A DNA stretch of 64,000 bases from Cytophagales bacterium (GTDB taxonomy: Bacteria; Bacteroidota; Bacteroidia; Cytophagales; Thermoflexibacteraceae), in NCBI GenBank assembly GCA_013299115.1, contig JAAFKA010000010.1, forward strand, positions 106,888 through 170,887, given 5' to 3'. This document shows, piece after piece, positions 17,037 through 25,614 of this stretch. The notes under the pieces are model-generated. The model was not told where the DNA came from. It made no database searches and saw nothing but the letters and a program-made list of their open reading frames with translations. The position numbers and the translations under genes are program-made. How positions within the stretch are numbered: the first letter of the stretch is position 1; each line of letters opens with the position of its first letter.

Positions 17037-19049
17037 ATGATAAAAACTTCACTTCTTCTTATTGTTTTACTTTCCTTAGTTAGCAGCCACCAAAATTTTG
17101 CCCAAGACAGTCTGCCACCTATTTTGCAGGCAGATGTAAAAGAATTATTGGAAACAAAATTGGAAGTCAATCAAGAGGAAGTTATCTCTACGGGAAGTTT
17201 CAAAGAGGCTTTGCTGCGAGAGGCTGCGGGCATTATGTCGGTCATTTCTGCCGAAACTATCCGCAACACCGCAGCACGAGATTTGCGTGAGTTACTTTCC
17301 ATTGTGGCTGGTTTTGATTTTAATGTAGAAACATCAGACAATGTGATTACGCTGGTGGTGAGGGGCAATTCGGCAGGTTCGGCAGGTTTGTTGCTCATGG
17401 TCAATGACGTGATGATGAATGACGTAGCTTATGGAACTTATCTTTTTGCCAACCGCATACCCTTAGACCATATAGAAAAAATAGAAATTGTTAGGGGAAC
17501 AGGCTCTTTGCAATATGGCGGGGCTGCATCTTTGGCGGTTATCAACATTATCACCAAAAAATACGAACAAGGCAAAGGCACTACCATTGCTGCCCAAAAC
17601 GGCATTTCTGATGGCAAATTTTCTCGGCATACTATCTATTTTTCCACAGCCCAACGCTATCAAAACAAGGTTGATGTATCCTTATCTGGTTTTCGGGGCT
17701 ACCTCCGCCAAAGCAACGCCACAGACAACGTAATGGTAAACGGGGCAGAAAAATTTATCAACTATGCAGACAGTGCCATGACTACAAGCACCAATGTTAG
17801 TTTGAGCATACAATATAAAGATTGGAAGGTCAGTATGCTATACGAAGATTTTGATAGCAAAAATGCGTATTTGGCAGGCGAAGTTTATTACAAAGGATTG
17901 TATGCAACCCTTAGCAATACTTTTCATTTGGGCAAAAAACTCACTTTTACACCGCTGTATAGTTTTCGTTCACAAGAGCCTTGGAACTATAGCAACCACC
18001 CCACTGCCAATAAGTTGTTTAATTTGGACATCCGCAGACATACGCTAAGTGGTATTTTTCGTTACATACCCAACAAAAATTTGGCTATCAACACAGGGTT
18101 TAATTTTTTTGATGATGTATTGACTGCCCAATTTCCCCAGCAAATTTTCTCCAACGGTAAGGGCAATTTCTCCGTTAGTAACTTTGGCGTGCTTGCCGAA
18201 ATGACCTATAATTCCAAATTTGGAAACCTCATAGCAGGCATAAGGTTAGACAAATACAGCAGTAGCAAAAATGCCGTTTTGATACCTCGCCTTGCTTACA
18301 CCAAAATTTTTGGTAATTTTCACGCCAAAGCCCTGTATAGTTTTGCCTTCCGAAATCCATTGGCAGCCGAAATAGCCATAGCCACAGAGGGAATAGAACC
18401 ACAAAAATCGCAGAGTGTGGAGGTAGAAATTGGCTACAAATGGAAAGACAAATTAACCATAGCCGCCAATGTTTTCAATATTATGAACTCTGATGTAATT
18501 GTTTATACTTTCAACAACAACGTATCTGATTATGCCAATCAAGGAAGTTCTGGCACAAATGGGGCAGAAATAGAACTAAAATACCAATACAAAAAGTTGT
18601 ACTTTCGCAGCAATTATTCCTACTATACCACCAATTACAGTAAAAATGGACTTGCAAGCCTGTTTTTTGCCGTAGCCCCCGAAGACCAAACTCCCGACAA
18701 CATCATTCCCAACAATCCTAACCAATTTTTGGGCATTGCCAACCACAAAGTTACTGCACAAATGAGCTACCAATGGACAAGTCAATTCAGTTCGCAAGTT
18801 GCTTTCACAGGGCATGGGGCAAGGACAATTCCTTCGGGCAACGAGTCTTTGCAACAAGGCGAAACCTATTTGCTCAATCTCAATTTTTCGTACAGAAATT
18901 TATTGACAAAGGGCTTAACCTTAGATGTTGGAGTCTATAATTTGCTCAACCAACGGCTGCTGCTTGCCCCCTATAATTTTGGCGACGAAGCCTTTTATGT
19001 GTTGGAAAATAATAGGGAGTTTGTGGTGAAAGTGAAGTATGGGCTGTAA
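17037..19049 (+). CDS. TonB-dependent outer-membrane receptor (paralogue 2)
   Basis: Outer-membrane receptor of 670 aa with a signal peptide (ending NFAQ), plug domain (REAAGIMSVI, RDLRELLSIVAGFDF, IEIVRGTGSLQYGG) and barrel ending VKVKYGL. It aligns along its full length with the product at 8763, so the two come from one duplication; the extracellular loops differ most, suggesting related but not identical ligands. The 8 kb between the copies holds the Septu-like pair, a phosphatase and the TAC module. The exosortase K gene follows 20 bases downstream and may be co-transcribed. The start is ATG 17037, with the signal peptide right after it. Confidence 0.93.
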   Translation: MIKTSLLLIVLLSLVSSHQNFAQDSLPPILQADVKELLETKLEVNQEEVISTGSFKEALLREAAGIMSVISAETIRNTAARDLRELLSIVAGFDFNVETSDNVITLVVRGNSAGSAGLLLMVNDVMMNDVAYGTYLFANRIPLDHIEKIEIVRGTGSLQYGGAASLAVINIITKKYEQGKGTTIAAQNGISDGKFSRHTIYFSTAQRYQNKVDVSLSGFRGYLRQSNATDNVMVNGAEKFINYADSAMTTSTNVSLSIQYKDWKVSMLYEDFDSKNAYLAGEVYYKGLYATLSNTFHLGKKLTFTPLYSFRSQEPWNYSNHPTANKLFNLDIRRHTLSGIFRYIPNKNLAINTGFNFFDDVLTAQFPQQIFSNGKGNFSVSNFGVLAEMTYNSKFGNLIAGIRLDKYSSSKNAVLIPRLAYTKIFGNFHAKALYSFAFRNPLAAEIAIATEGIEPQKSQSVEVEIGYKWKDKLTIAANVFNIMNSDVIVYTFNNNVSDYANQGSSGTNGAEIELKYQYKKLYFRSNYSYYTTNYSKNGLASLFFAVAPEDQTPDNIIPNNPNQFLGIANHKVTAQMSYQWTSQFSSQVAFTGHGARTIPSGNESLQQGETYLLNLNFSYRNLLTKGLTLDVGVYNLLNQRLLLAPYNFGDEAFYVLENNREFVVKVKYGL

Positions 19050-19069
19050 AATACTATTTATCTATCACA

Positions 19070-19588
19070 ATGACTTCCAACTCTTTTCCCACTTTTATTG
19101 TGGCTGCCTTGTTTGCGGTGGCAATCAAATCCTTTTATTCTTGGGCTGGTCATACAGAATTGCAATTTGTTTTGCTACCAACGAGCAAAATAGTGGCTTG
19201 GGTGGTCAATCAACCTTTTGTTTATAGCGAAAAACAAGGTTTTTTATTTGCTGATTTGCAATTGACAATAGATAAATATTGTGCAGGTTTAAATTTTTTT
19301 ATCATTAGTTTCTTAGCTACTTTTTTGGCTTTGGCACCCGTTTACAAAGCAATTAGACAAAGAGTGTTGCTTTTTGGCTCTTTGGTTATCTTATGTTTGG
19401 GTTGTACCATTTTTGCCAATGTAGCCAGAATTTTAGCAGCCATTCGCACCAATCAATTCGCCTATACTTGGCTCAGAACAGAGTGGTTTCACGAAGCACA
19501 AGGGGCATTTGTGTACTTGTCTATTTTACTCACGTTCTATATAGGTTTGTTATGGGTAAATAAAGAAATTAGAAGTGGGAAATATTAA
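19070..19588 (+). CDS. xrtK: Exosortase K (XrtK-type)
   Basis: Polytopic inner-membrane transpeptidase-like protein of 172 aa. The exosortase/archaeosortase triad is visible: Cys71 in KYCAGLNFF, Arg120 in ANVARI and His141 in FHEAQGAFVYL, each in or next to a hydrophobic helix; about five helices in all. Exosortases cut and re-attach exported proteins with a short C-terminal sorting signal. The compact size and motif spelling fit exosortase K, a Bacteroidota form whose substrates I do not know. Neither neighbour has an obvious PEP-CTERM-like tripartite tail. The gene lies 20 bases after a TonB-dependent receptor gene, which suggests joint expression. A different exosortase is encoded at 46783. 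Confidence 0.8.
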   Translation: MTSNSFPTFIVAALFAVAIKSFYSWAGHTELQFVLLPTSKIVAWVVNQPFVYSEKQGFLFADLQLTIDKYCAGLNFFIISFLATFLALAPVYKAIRQRVLLFGSLVILCLGCTIFANVARILAAIRTNQFAYTWLRTEWFHEAQGAFVYLSILLTFYIGLLWVNKEIRSGKY

Positions 19589-19689
19589 AATATGAAACAG
19601 ATTTTGTATTTGTGCTTTGTTTCAAACGTAAAAAGTTTAATTAGCATAAGCTGTGTTTGTTACATTTCCTACTAAGCAAGCTACACTAA

Positions 19690-20712
19690 TTATAGTACTA
19701 CTTCTTGGATTAGCGGAATTAGCACCTCAAAAATTGTTTGCACAGGATTTGATTCTACTATTCTTATTTTGCTATTGATTTTATCAGCTGCTAATTTGGC
19801 AGTGTAGAGTCGTAGCCCTGTCATGTCTGACCGTTGGTGAGTGCGATGAAAAATCTCAAACACTTTTTCCCAATGCTCAGGCGGAATGACAATACCTGTA
19901 TATTTTACAAACAAACACACATATTGCTCTTGCCTGATGAGGTAGAGGTGAATAAACTCTGTTTGAGTACGGTCTTGTGGCGTACTTGACAGACTATCAA
20001 CGGCATTTTCGAGCATCTGCATCAGCATAATTTCCATCGTATTGAGGTCAGAAACTACATCTAATACATCAAAAGCATTGACAGATATTTTTACACTCCT
20101 AAAACTTTCTTTCTGTTGGGCTTCCTGAACAATTTTGCTAATGATTTGCTTAATCTCTATTTTCTCAAATTGAACAGCCACATTTTTCATCTTGTTGATA
20201 GCCAACAGACGGTTCAGAATGTCGTCCATTCGTTTGGCGGTGCTGTGCAACATCTCCAAATATTCTAAGGCTTTTGCTTCGCCTACCTCCATTTTTGCCA
20301 GATTGCAAAGCCCCAAAAAAGTAGCTAAGGGTCCCCGAATGTCGTGAGAGGCTCTGTAAACGAAACTATCTAATTCTTTGTTAATGTTTAGCACATCACT
20401 GTATGCTTTGTTGAGGTCTTTGGTACGAGCTACTACGATGTCTTCCAAATTATGTTTAGAGTGGCGAAGTTCCTCATTTTGTTGTTGAATTTTGTTTTGT
20501 TGTTTATCACTCAGCCTTGTAAGCAATTTGATGTCATACAACAATTTTTCGTAGTTTTCGGTCAAATCTGTATAGGCTGCACGCAAGTCTGCCACAGGCA
20601 TATCGTTAGTGGCGATAGTCTGTTTGGCATTGGCAAGCACTTCCTCCTCGTTGTGGAATACGTGTCCGTAGTCTTCGTTGCTTGCGTCTTTCTTGGGGTC
20701 TATTGGATTCAT
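19690..20712 (-). CDS. Histidine-kinase-like protein with degenerate ATP-binding boxes
   Basis: Cytoplasmic protein of 340 aa with no membrane helix. A helical/coiled-coil N-terminus (about 40-110) is followed by a HisKA dimerisation domain with an intact phospho-acceptor motif, SFVYRASHDIRGPLATFLGL (His123), and an HATPase-like domain (about 205-335). The N-box region (MLENAVDSL) is kept. The G1 box, normally DxGxGI, reads YTGIVI (271-276), and the G2 box, normally GTGLGLY, reads MTGLRLY (297-303), so the key Asp and several Gly are replaced. The frame is otherwise full length. I infer a pseudokinase, or a phosphotransfer/dimer partner of another kinase. No response regulator is adjacent. 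Confidence 0.75.
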   Translation of the reverse strand: MNPIDPKKDASNEDYGHVFHNEEEVLANAKQTIATNDMPVADLRAAYTDLTENYEKLLYDIKLLTRLSDKQQNKIQQQNEELRHSKHNLEDIVVARTKDLNKAYSDVLNINKELDSFVYRASHDIRGPLATFLGLCNLAKMEVGEAKALEYLEMLHSTAKRMDDILNRLLAINKMKNVAVQFEKIEIKQIISKIVQEAQQKESFRSVKISVNAFDVLDVVSDLNTMEIMLMQMLENAVDSLSSTPQDRTQTEFIHLYLIRQEQYVCLFVKYTGIVIPPEHWEKVFEIFHRTHQRSDMTGLRLYTAKLAADKINSKIRIVESNPVQTIFEVLIPLIQEVVL

Positions 20713-20771
20713 GCCTAATCAGATACAAATACTTGCAAAGGTAATAGTTTTTGTAAGATTAACAATTAAAA

Positions 20772-21206
20772 TTATTTCTTTCCTTCAAAGGTATAAACAA
20801 ACTCTTTTACAGTGCCTCCTGTATCTATCTCCATAAAACTGTGCATTTTGTAAGTTTTACCCTCTTCGGATACATATTTTTTGTCGGCTTTGGTTATGGT
20901 AAACTTATTCACTTCGTCCACCATGAGTTGAAAACCCTCGCCACCCCATTCGTTGCTTTTGTCATCTACGATATAAAGGTAGTAATATCGAGTGGCAACA
21001 GTTTCTTTAATCAACTCTACGGTTTCTGGTTCTATTGAAAACCAACCCTCTGAAATCCACTTTTTGGTTTCGTCTGTTTCGTCTAAGTACGCAATAGCAA
21101 CTTGAATGGGTCTGTCGTGGTTGTTTTTGATACTCAACTGGGCAAAAGTTTGATTTTGTAACAAGGTACAAATAAAAATAAAGCTATAAAACAATATTTT
21201 TTGCAT
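20772..21206 (-). CDS. Exported DUF1036-family protein
   Basis: Secreted protein of 144 aa with a signal peptide (ending QTFAQ). The motif VAIAYLDETDETKKWISEGW followed by FSIEPETVEL is the DUF1036 signature (a conserved aYxd...W.seGWf.i.P pattern). The domain is a small beta protein of unknown function found in secreted and surface proteins. It lies upstream of the kinase-like gene on the same strand, 59 bases away, so the two might share a transcript; there is no functional link I can see. Confidence 0.7.
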   Translation of the reverse strand: MQKILFYSFIFICTLLQNQTFAQLSIKNNHDRPIQVAIAYLDETDETKKWISEGWFSIEPETVELIKETVATRYYYLYIVDDKSNEWGGEGFQLMVDEVNKFTITKADKKYVSEEGKTYKMHSFMEIDTGGTVKEFVYTFEGKK

Positions 21207-21257
21207 TGCTGTAATGATTTTAGTAAAATTTTGTCAATATTGCGTACCTAATGTAGT

Positions 21258-21384
21258 GCGTAGCTCCAGCTACGCTGAATGTGCTGGGGGTTGCTACAAC
21301 CCCAACGTGCTTTCGGTTGTAGCAACCGAAAGCACGTTGAAACCTCCCCCACAAGGGTTTGAAACCCTTGCGGGGGGACAGCAC
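21258..21384. repeat. Cluster of four GC-rich hairpins, three enclosed by a common outer stem
   Basis: Hairpin 1: gcgtagct/agctacgc (21258-21275). Hairpin 2: ggggttg/caacccc (21287-21303). Hairpin 3: 16-base perfect arms (21304-21319 and 21323-21338, left arm aacgtgctttcggttg) with a 3-base loop. Hairpin 4: 21345-21377 with arms around caagggttt/aaacccttg. Bases gtgctg (21281-21286) and cagcac (21379-21384) can close hairpins 2-4 into one multibranched structure. The surrounding 343-base gap (21207-21549) has no gene. It is GC-rich against an AT-rich background, and REP-like. Confidence 0.7.
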
Positions 21385-21470
21385 CGACTATAAAATTGTA
21401 GGTTTGCAAATTCTTTGCATTTTACATTAAAATTTGCAAATAACAAGACTTTTGAAAATATAAAATATAT

Positions 21471-21528
21471 GTGTTAAAGATGACATTTTTTAATGGTACG
21501 ACAATTCGAAAGATGTCATCTTTAACAC
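21471..21528 (+). promoter_or_regulatory. 20-bp inverted repeat just upstream of scoB
   Basis: Left arm 21471-21490 (gtgttaaagatgacattttt) and right arm 21509-21528 pair at 19 of 20 positions around an 18-base loop. The right arm ends 21 bases before the scoB ATG. It could be an operator, a 5'-UTR regulatory stem or a terminator of readthrough; nothing in the sequence decides between them. Confidence 0.55.
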
Positions 21529-21549
21529 CAAGCAAACCAAACCTTAGCC

Positions 21550-22203
21550 ATGTTAGACAAAAATGGAATTGCAAAACGAATTGCAAAAGAAGTAAAAGAC
21601 GGTTACTATGTCAATTTGGGTATTGGTATTCCCACGTTGGTAGCCAATTATATTCCACAAGGTATGAATGTGGTCTTGCAATCTGAAAATGGGTTGCTTG
21701 GCATAGGTCCCTTCCCTACGGAGGAAGCCGTAGATGCCGACCTTATCAATGCGGGCAAGCAAACCATCACCATGCTCAAAGGGTCGAGTTTGTTTAGTTC
21801 GGCAGATAGTTTTGCTATGATACGCGGCGGACACATAGACCTCACCATTTTGGGGGCAATGGAGGTTTCTGAAAATGGCGACATTGCCAACTGGAAAGTA
21901 CCCAACAAAATGGTAAAAGGAATGGGCGGGGCTATGGATTTGGTGGCTTCTGCCAAAAATATCATTGTGGCTATGCAACACCGCAGCAAAGATGGGCAAT
22001 CAAAATTGTTGAAAAAATGCAGCTTACCCATCACAGGTTTGGGTTGCGTGAAAAAAATTGTAACCGAATTGGCAGTCTTAGACGTATTGCCCGAAGGAGG
22101 TTTTAGGCTGTTGGAAAGGGCAAAAGGCGTATCTGTAGAGGAAATAAAGGCTGCTACCGAAGGAAAATTGATAGTGGAAGGCGAAATTCCTGAAATGGAG
22201 TAA
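21550..22203 (+). CDS. scoB: Succinyl-CoA:3-ketoacid CoA-transferase, subunit B
   Basis: Beta subunit of the class I CoA-transferase that moves CoA between succinyl-CoA and acetoacetate in ketone-body/short-chain acid use. The catalytic glutamate motif QSENGLLGIGP (about 48-58) and the GAMEVSENGDIANWKVPNKM segment are intact; at 217 aa it is normal length. Subunit A is usually the gene just before subunit B, but here the upstream region is non-coding and holds a long inverted repeat, so scoA must be elsewhere. The gene is monocistronic and ends at a terminator hairpin (22243-22277). Confidence 0.93.
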   Translation: MLDKNGIAKRIAKEVKDGYYVNLGIGIPTLVANYIPQGMNVVLQSENGLLGIGPFPTEEAVDADLINAGKQTITMLKGSSLFSSADSFAMIRGGHIDLTILGAMEVSENGDIANWKVPNKMVKGMGGAMDLVASAKNIIVAMQHRSKDGQSKLLKKCSLPITGLGCVKKIVTELAVLDVLPEGGFRLLERAKGVSVEEIKAATEGKLIVEGEIPEME

Positions 22204-22242
22204 GCTGTAATTCTTTACTTTTTGGTAAAATGAACTTGTCCA

Positions 22243-22277
22243 AAAACTTATAAGGTTTTTAAAACCTTATAAGTTTT
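22243..22277. terminator. Bidirectional terminator between scoB and the M4 protease gene
   Basis: Perfect 16-base arms aaaacttataaggttt (22243-22258) and 22262-22277 with a 3-base loop, A-rich before and T-rich after, lying between two convergent genes. Confidence 0.8.
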
Positions 22278-22294
22278 AGCTGTATGTTGTTATA

Positions 22295-24937
22295 CTAATT
22301 AGCCACTACACCTTTCTGCACTACTAATTTCAGGGGTTGTACGCCCTGCTCGGTTTCTACCAAGACCGTATAAATGCCATCTGCCCACTGCGTTACGTCT
22401 ATAATTGCCTCGTTGGTTGCCTCCTCGTTTTTCAGCAAGATTCCCAACGGATTGTAAATTCTCCACACAAAGTTGGTGGTTTGGTTTTCCTGTTGATTGC
22501 TATTTTTGATACGGACTGTGCTGGAGGCGGGGTTGGGAGCCAACACAAAACGCAAAGGAGATGGACATATTACTCTCGGTGGGCAAGGTCTGTCATCGGG
22601 CAAACACTCATACAAAACAGGGGCTGAAAAAGGTGCTGGCACACCACCTGCAAAACAACGATTTTTGGCTGCCACGCTTACCTTTGCTGTGCCGTAGCCA
22701 ATGATTCTGTAAAAAGCTGCATGATATTCTTCGCTTACTTTTTGCAAGACATTGGGGGTTTCGTTTACCCAAACTGTTTCGGTTCTGCCCTCGCCGCCTT
22801 GCACCTGCACGCCATAAATACGCCCTACACACAATTCTGTGAAATTGGGCTGCAACACTTTGATAGGATTGGGTCTGCCGAGCCAAATAAAAAAAGTTTG
22901 TGTAGCTACTACTTTTCTTTCAGCAGGTGTGGCTCCGCAATAGGCTATGACCTGCACCCTTGCATAGTAATTGACTGTGAGGTCGCCGCCACCTATTTCT
23001 ATAAATTTTAGGCGAACAGCATTGCCTCCGCTATTAGTACCCCAATCAGCACCGTTGCCGTCTGTGAAAAACAGCCCTCTGCCTTCGTCTAAAATCCGCC
23101 ATTCGTAAGTAACTTGTGAGGCAGGCGTATAACCATAAGTGATAGCAGCTGTGGTTTCTTCTGTGTGGCAGAGCAAAGTGCTGGGTGCAGTGTAAGAAAC
23201 TGTAGGAACAGTTTTAGGCAGATTGGGCAAACCGCCAACTGTCAAAAGATTGACTGCATACAGGGCATTGTGGACAGTGGCGTATTGGACAGAACATTCG
23301 CCATGCATTTCTTTGGCAGCAGCCAAAGCAGCAGGGGCTATGTCTTTCCACTGGGCATTGTAAGGCAGGTGGTTGTACATACGATATGCTATTTTCTCTG
23401 CATATTCTCTACCCAATCCTTGCACTGAATAGAAATTATTGACCTCATTGATTCCTGTTTTACCCTCACACAAGATATAAAACCAATGAGCAAGTAATAA
23501 ACCTCTTGTGTGTGGGTCACTATAGGATGAGGTATTAAAAAAATCTGTTATTTTTTGAGGGATTTTGTAAGTATCCATACCTTTTTTGAGCGAAGCATTG
23601 CCTACTATATTTGGTTTTTCTATAGAACGCAGACAACCAAAGTTTTCTTTCATTACTTGCTCACCCATTGTCCAATCGTCTCTATCGACACACATAGCCC
23701 AAATATCACTAAATCCCTCGTGCAAGTCCCAAACTTCGGCATATTCATCTGTAACTAAAGTATTGTTTGACAAATAACCCAAACGCAAGCCAAAACTGTA
23801 GGCATGACCAATTTCGTGGGCTACAAAATCTAAACTGGTTGTGGGCTTAAAAGTAGTTCCCCCATTACCATAACGAACTACTTTTTCTGCTTGACTCCAA
23901 CTTGCATTGTCATGTGTAGGTACTAAAACACCATTTATTTTTACAAATGATTTTGCATTAGCCAACTGTACTAACTCTGTATTGTAGCTGCCATCATAGC
24001 TATTGCGGAAATGTGTATTTTTCCAATACTCTACGGTTTTGGTAGCCCCAAAGTGGGCATCATGCTCTGGTTTTGCTGCCCACCAGTTGTTAGTTCCGTA
24101 ATTGCTGTATTCAGTACCTGATGGCAATGTACCACCACCTCCATTGAGGGTGCGTATGTTATTGTCTTGGTCATGCAAGATGTATTCATCTGTTGTATTA
24201 GGTGCTAACGAAGTTTTTAGCGGTACATTATTCCCATTATACAAGGTATTTGCTGTATTGTTAACTTGGCAACTGCTATTGACTGTTCGCAGGAGTTTGC
24301 CTGTTTGGGCATCTATGGTAACTTGCATGGCTATGTCGGGGTTTGTAGCACGAATGTACATGGTGTAGCCCAACTGGTACGTGGTAGTATCTTTTTCTTT
24401 TGTAGCTACTATACTCAACAAAGGATTAGGGAAATAAGTAGCTTTTTCGTCTTTCTTCAACTGTTTAAACAGTTTTTCGGTAGTTAGATTCTGCCAAGCA
24501 TATTCCTTTGCCCCTATGGCTTGCATGGCTGCCTGAATAGCTGCTGTTGAGTTTAGTTTTTGCTCTACGGCAAAATCAACTATGGGTAGATATGTACCAT
24601 TGACAGCGTAAAGAGTGCCTTGTTTGTTGCTATGCAAAATATATTCGCCACCCTCTACCAAAATACCTTTGTAATATTGCTGGTAACGACTATGTGTATT
24701 GCCATCAGTATCGGTTTCAGTGTGGTATTGTACCAATGAAACACTGCTGGGAATGTGCAGCAACTGGCGAAAAACATACTCACTTTGGGTACTGCCAAGT
24801 GGTGTACCGACCAAGTCGGCACGTTGAATGATGTTTTTGTACTGGTGAACAGCAACCAAAGTTTGGGCTGTGGCATTTTGTAAACACACAGCAAAGAGGG
24901 CAAGCAAAAAGCTTGCTTGCAGATAAATAAATTTCAT
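22295..24937 (-). CDS. Secreted thermolysin-family (M4) metalloprotease with T9SS C-terminal domain
   Basis: Secreted zinc endopeptidase of 880 aa: signal peptide (ending NATAQ), FTP/PepSY-type propeptide (about 40-225), M4 catalytic domain (about 270-560) with the zinc site VAHEIGHAYSFGL (HEIGH at about 374-378) and the third ligand in LHEGFSDIWAM, then Ig/PKD-like segments (about 585-790). The C-terminus, from LAPNPASSTVRI to LVVQKGV (about 800-880), is a type A T9SS sorting domain (NP, I.(D/N)V..W..GIY..). It is therefore expected to cross the outer membrane by the type IX system, consistent with gldD in this window. A truncated relative of its propeptide is at 25615-25905. Confidence 0.92.
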   Translation of the reverse strand: MKFIYLQASFLLALFAVCLQNATAQTLVAVHQYKNIIQRADLVGTPLGSTQSEYVFRQLLHIPSSVSLVQYHTETDTDGNTHSRYQQYYKGILVEGGEYILHSNKQGTLYAVNGTYLPIVDFAVEQKLNSTAAIQAAMQAIGAKEYAWQNLTTEKLFKQLKKDEKATYFPNPLLSIVATKEKDTTTYQLGYTMYIRATNPDIAMQVTIDAQTGKLLRTVNSSCQVNNTANTLYNGNNVPLKTSLAPNTTDEYILHDQDNNIRTLNGGGGTLPSGTEYSNYGTNNWWAAKPEHDAHFGATKTVEYWKNTHFRNSYDGSYNTELVQLANAKSFVKINGVLVPTHDNASWSQAEKVVRYGNGGTTFKPTTSLDFVAHEIGHAYSFGLRLGYLSNNTLVTDEYAEVWDLHEGFSDIWAMCVDRDDWTMGEQVMKENFGCLRSIEKPNIVGNASLKKGMDTYKIPQKITDFFNTSSYSDPHTRGLLLAHWFYILCEGKTGINEVNNFYSVQGLGREYAEKIAYRMYNHLPYNAQWKDIAPAALAAAKEMHGECSVQYATVHNALYAVNLLTVGGLPNLPKTVPTVSYTAPSTLLCHTEETTAAITYGYTPASQVTYEWRILDEGRGLFFTDGNGADWGTNSGGNAVRLKFIEIGGGDLTVNYYARVQVIAYCGATPAERKVVATQTFFIWLGRPNPIKVLQPNFTELCVGRIYGVQVQGGEGRTETVWVNETPNVLQKVSEEYHAAFYRIIGYGTAKVSVAAKNRCFAGGVPAPFSAPVLYECLPDDRPCPPRVICPSPLRFVLAPNPASSTVRIKNSNQQENQTTNFVWRIYNPLGILLKNEEATNEAIIDVTQWADGIYTVLVETEQGVQPLKLVVQKGVVAN

Positions 24938-25018
24938 AAGTTTTGAAAATAAAAGTGAAATATTTAGAAAACTACTGTAAGTGTTCTCTACAACTTACAG
25001 TAGTTAAAAAAAGAAAGA

Positions 25019-25432
25019 CTAATTAAAATCTACGATAACAACAGGATTAGTTAAATTGGCAACAACTTCTTCTAAATTTGCAGTACCGGCTAAACCTAAA
25101 TTATGTGCAAGTAGTGTCCCATCACAGTAAAAAATGACTCTACCAGGGTTATTTAGAAAGCTATATACTTTTCTATTTTTGTAATCATACTGAACTATCA
25201 AACATCTTTTGTTTTGTTCTTTTGCCTCTGCTATCATTTTCTTTATCCAGCCTATTTCTTCGGCTGGATTTTTCACACTCTCACAGGCAAGTGTGGGCGT
25301 AGCAGGGTCTGTTGGTGGTTTTACTGACACTTGATTAGTAGCTGCAGCAGTAGGCTCAGGCGTAGCCTGTTGGCAGCTTAGGGCATAGCTACACAGCAGG
25401 GCAGCTATGGCTATGGTTTTTAAGGTTTTCAT
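25019..25432 (-). CDS. Small lipoprotein (copy 1 of a duplicated pair)
   Basis: Lipoprotein of 137 aa with an SPII signal (CSYALSCQQ, lipidated Cys at about 20) and a T/P/A-rich linker. The mature domain (KNPAEEIGWIKKMIAEAKEQ, then KRCLIVQYDYKNRKVYSF) has a conserved NP.EEI.W.K opening shared with copy 2 at 25971. The first 30 residues of the two copies are identical and the upstream DNA is also alike, whereas the mature domains differ strongly. I do not know a function; the fold looks like a small beta-sheet domain that in Bacteroidota occurs as lone lipoproteins. The gene is 81 bases from the M4 protease gene start, on the same strand. Confidence 0.8.
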   Translation of the reverse strand: MKTLKTIAIAALLCSYALSCQQATPEPTAAATNQVSVKPPTDPATPTLACESVKNPAEEIGWIKKMIAEAKEQNKRCLIVQYDYKNRKVYSFLNNPGRVIFYCDGTLLAHNLGLAGTANLEEVVANLTNPVVIVDFN

Positions 25433-25529
25433 ATTGGGTTTGTTTAGATTTAAAAAAAAGTAAGAAATAATTGTAAGTAATAAATTTTTTGCAAAGGTAA
25501 ATAGGATTTTTGATATTTTAAAGCAAAAT

Positions 25530-25567
25530 TATTTTTATTTTTATTTTTATTTTTATTTTTATTTTTT
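25530..25567. repeat. Short tandem repeat (tttta plus t, six-base units)
   Basis: About six units of a T5A repeat lie in the promoter region of the lipoprotein gene at 25432. The matching position upstream of the copy-2 gene (about 26470-26485) has only one or two units, so the array differs in length between the duplicates and could vary by slippage. Confidence 0.75.
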
Positions 25568-25614
25568 GTAAAATTTTAAATAAAATGGTATTATTTTAAA
25601 TTAAATTATTACAA

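Noticed and set aside
25530..25567. T5A microsatellite as a phase-variation switch.
   Set aside because: It lies upstream of the gene, not in a coding frame, and a single sequence cannot show length variation; kept only as a repeat feature.
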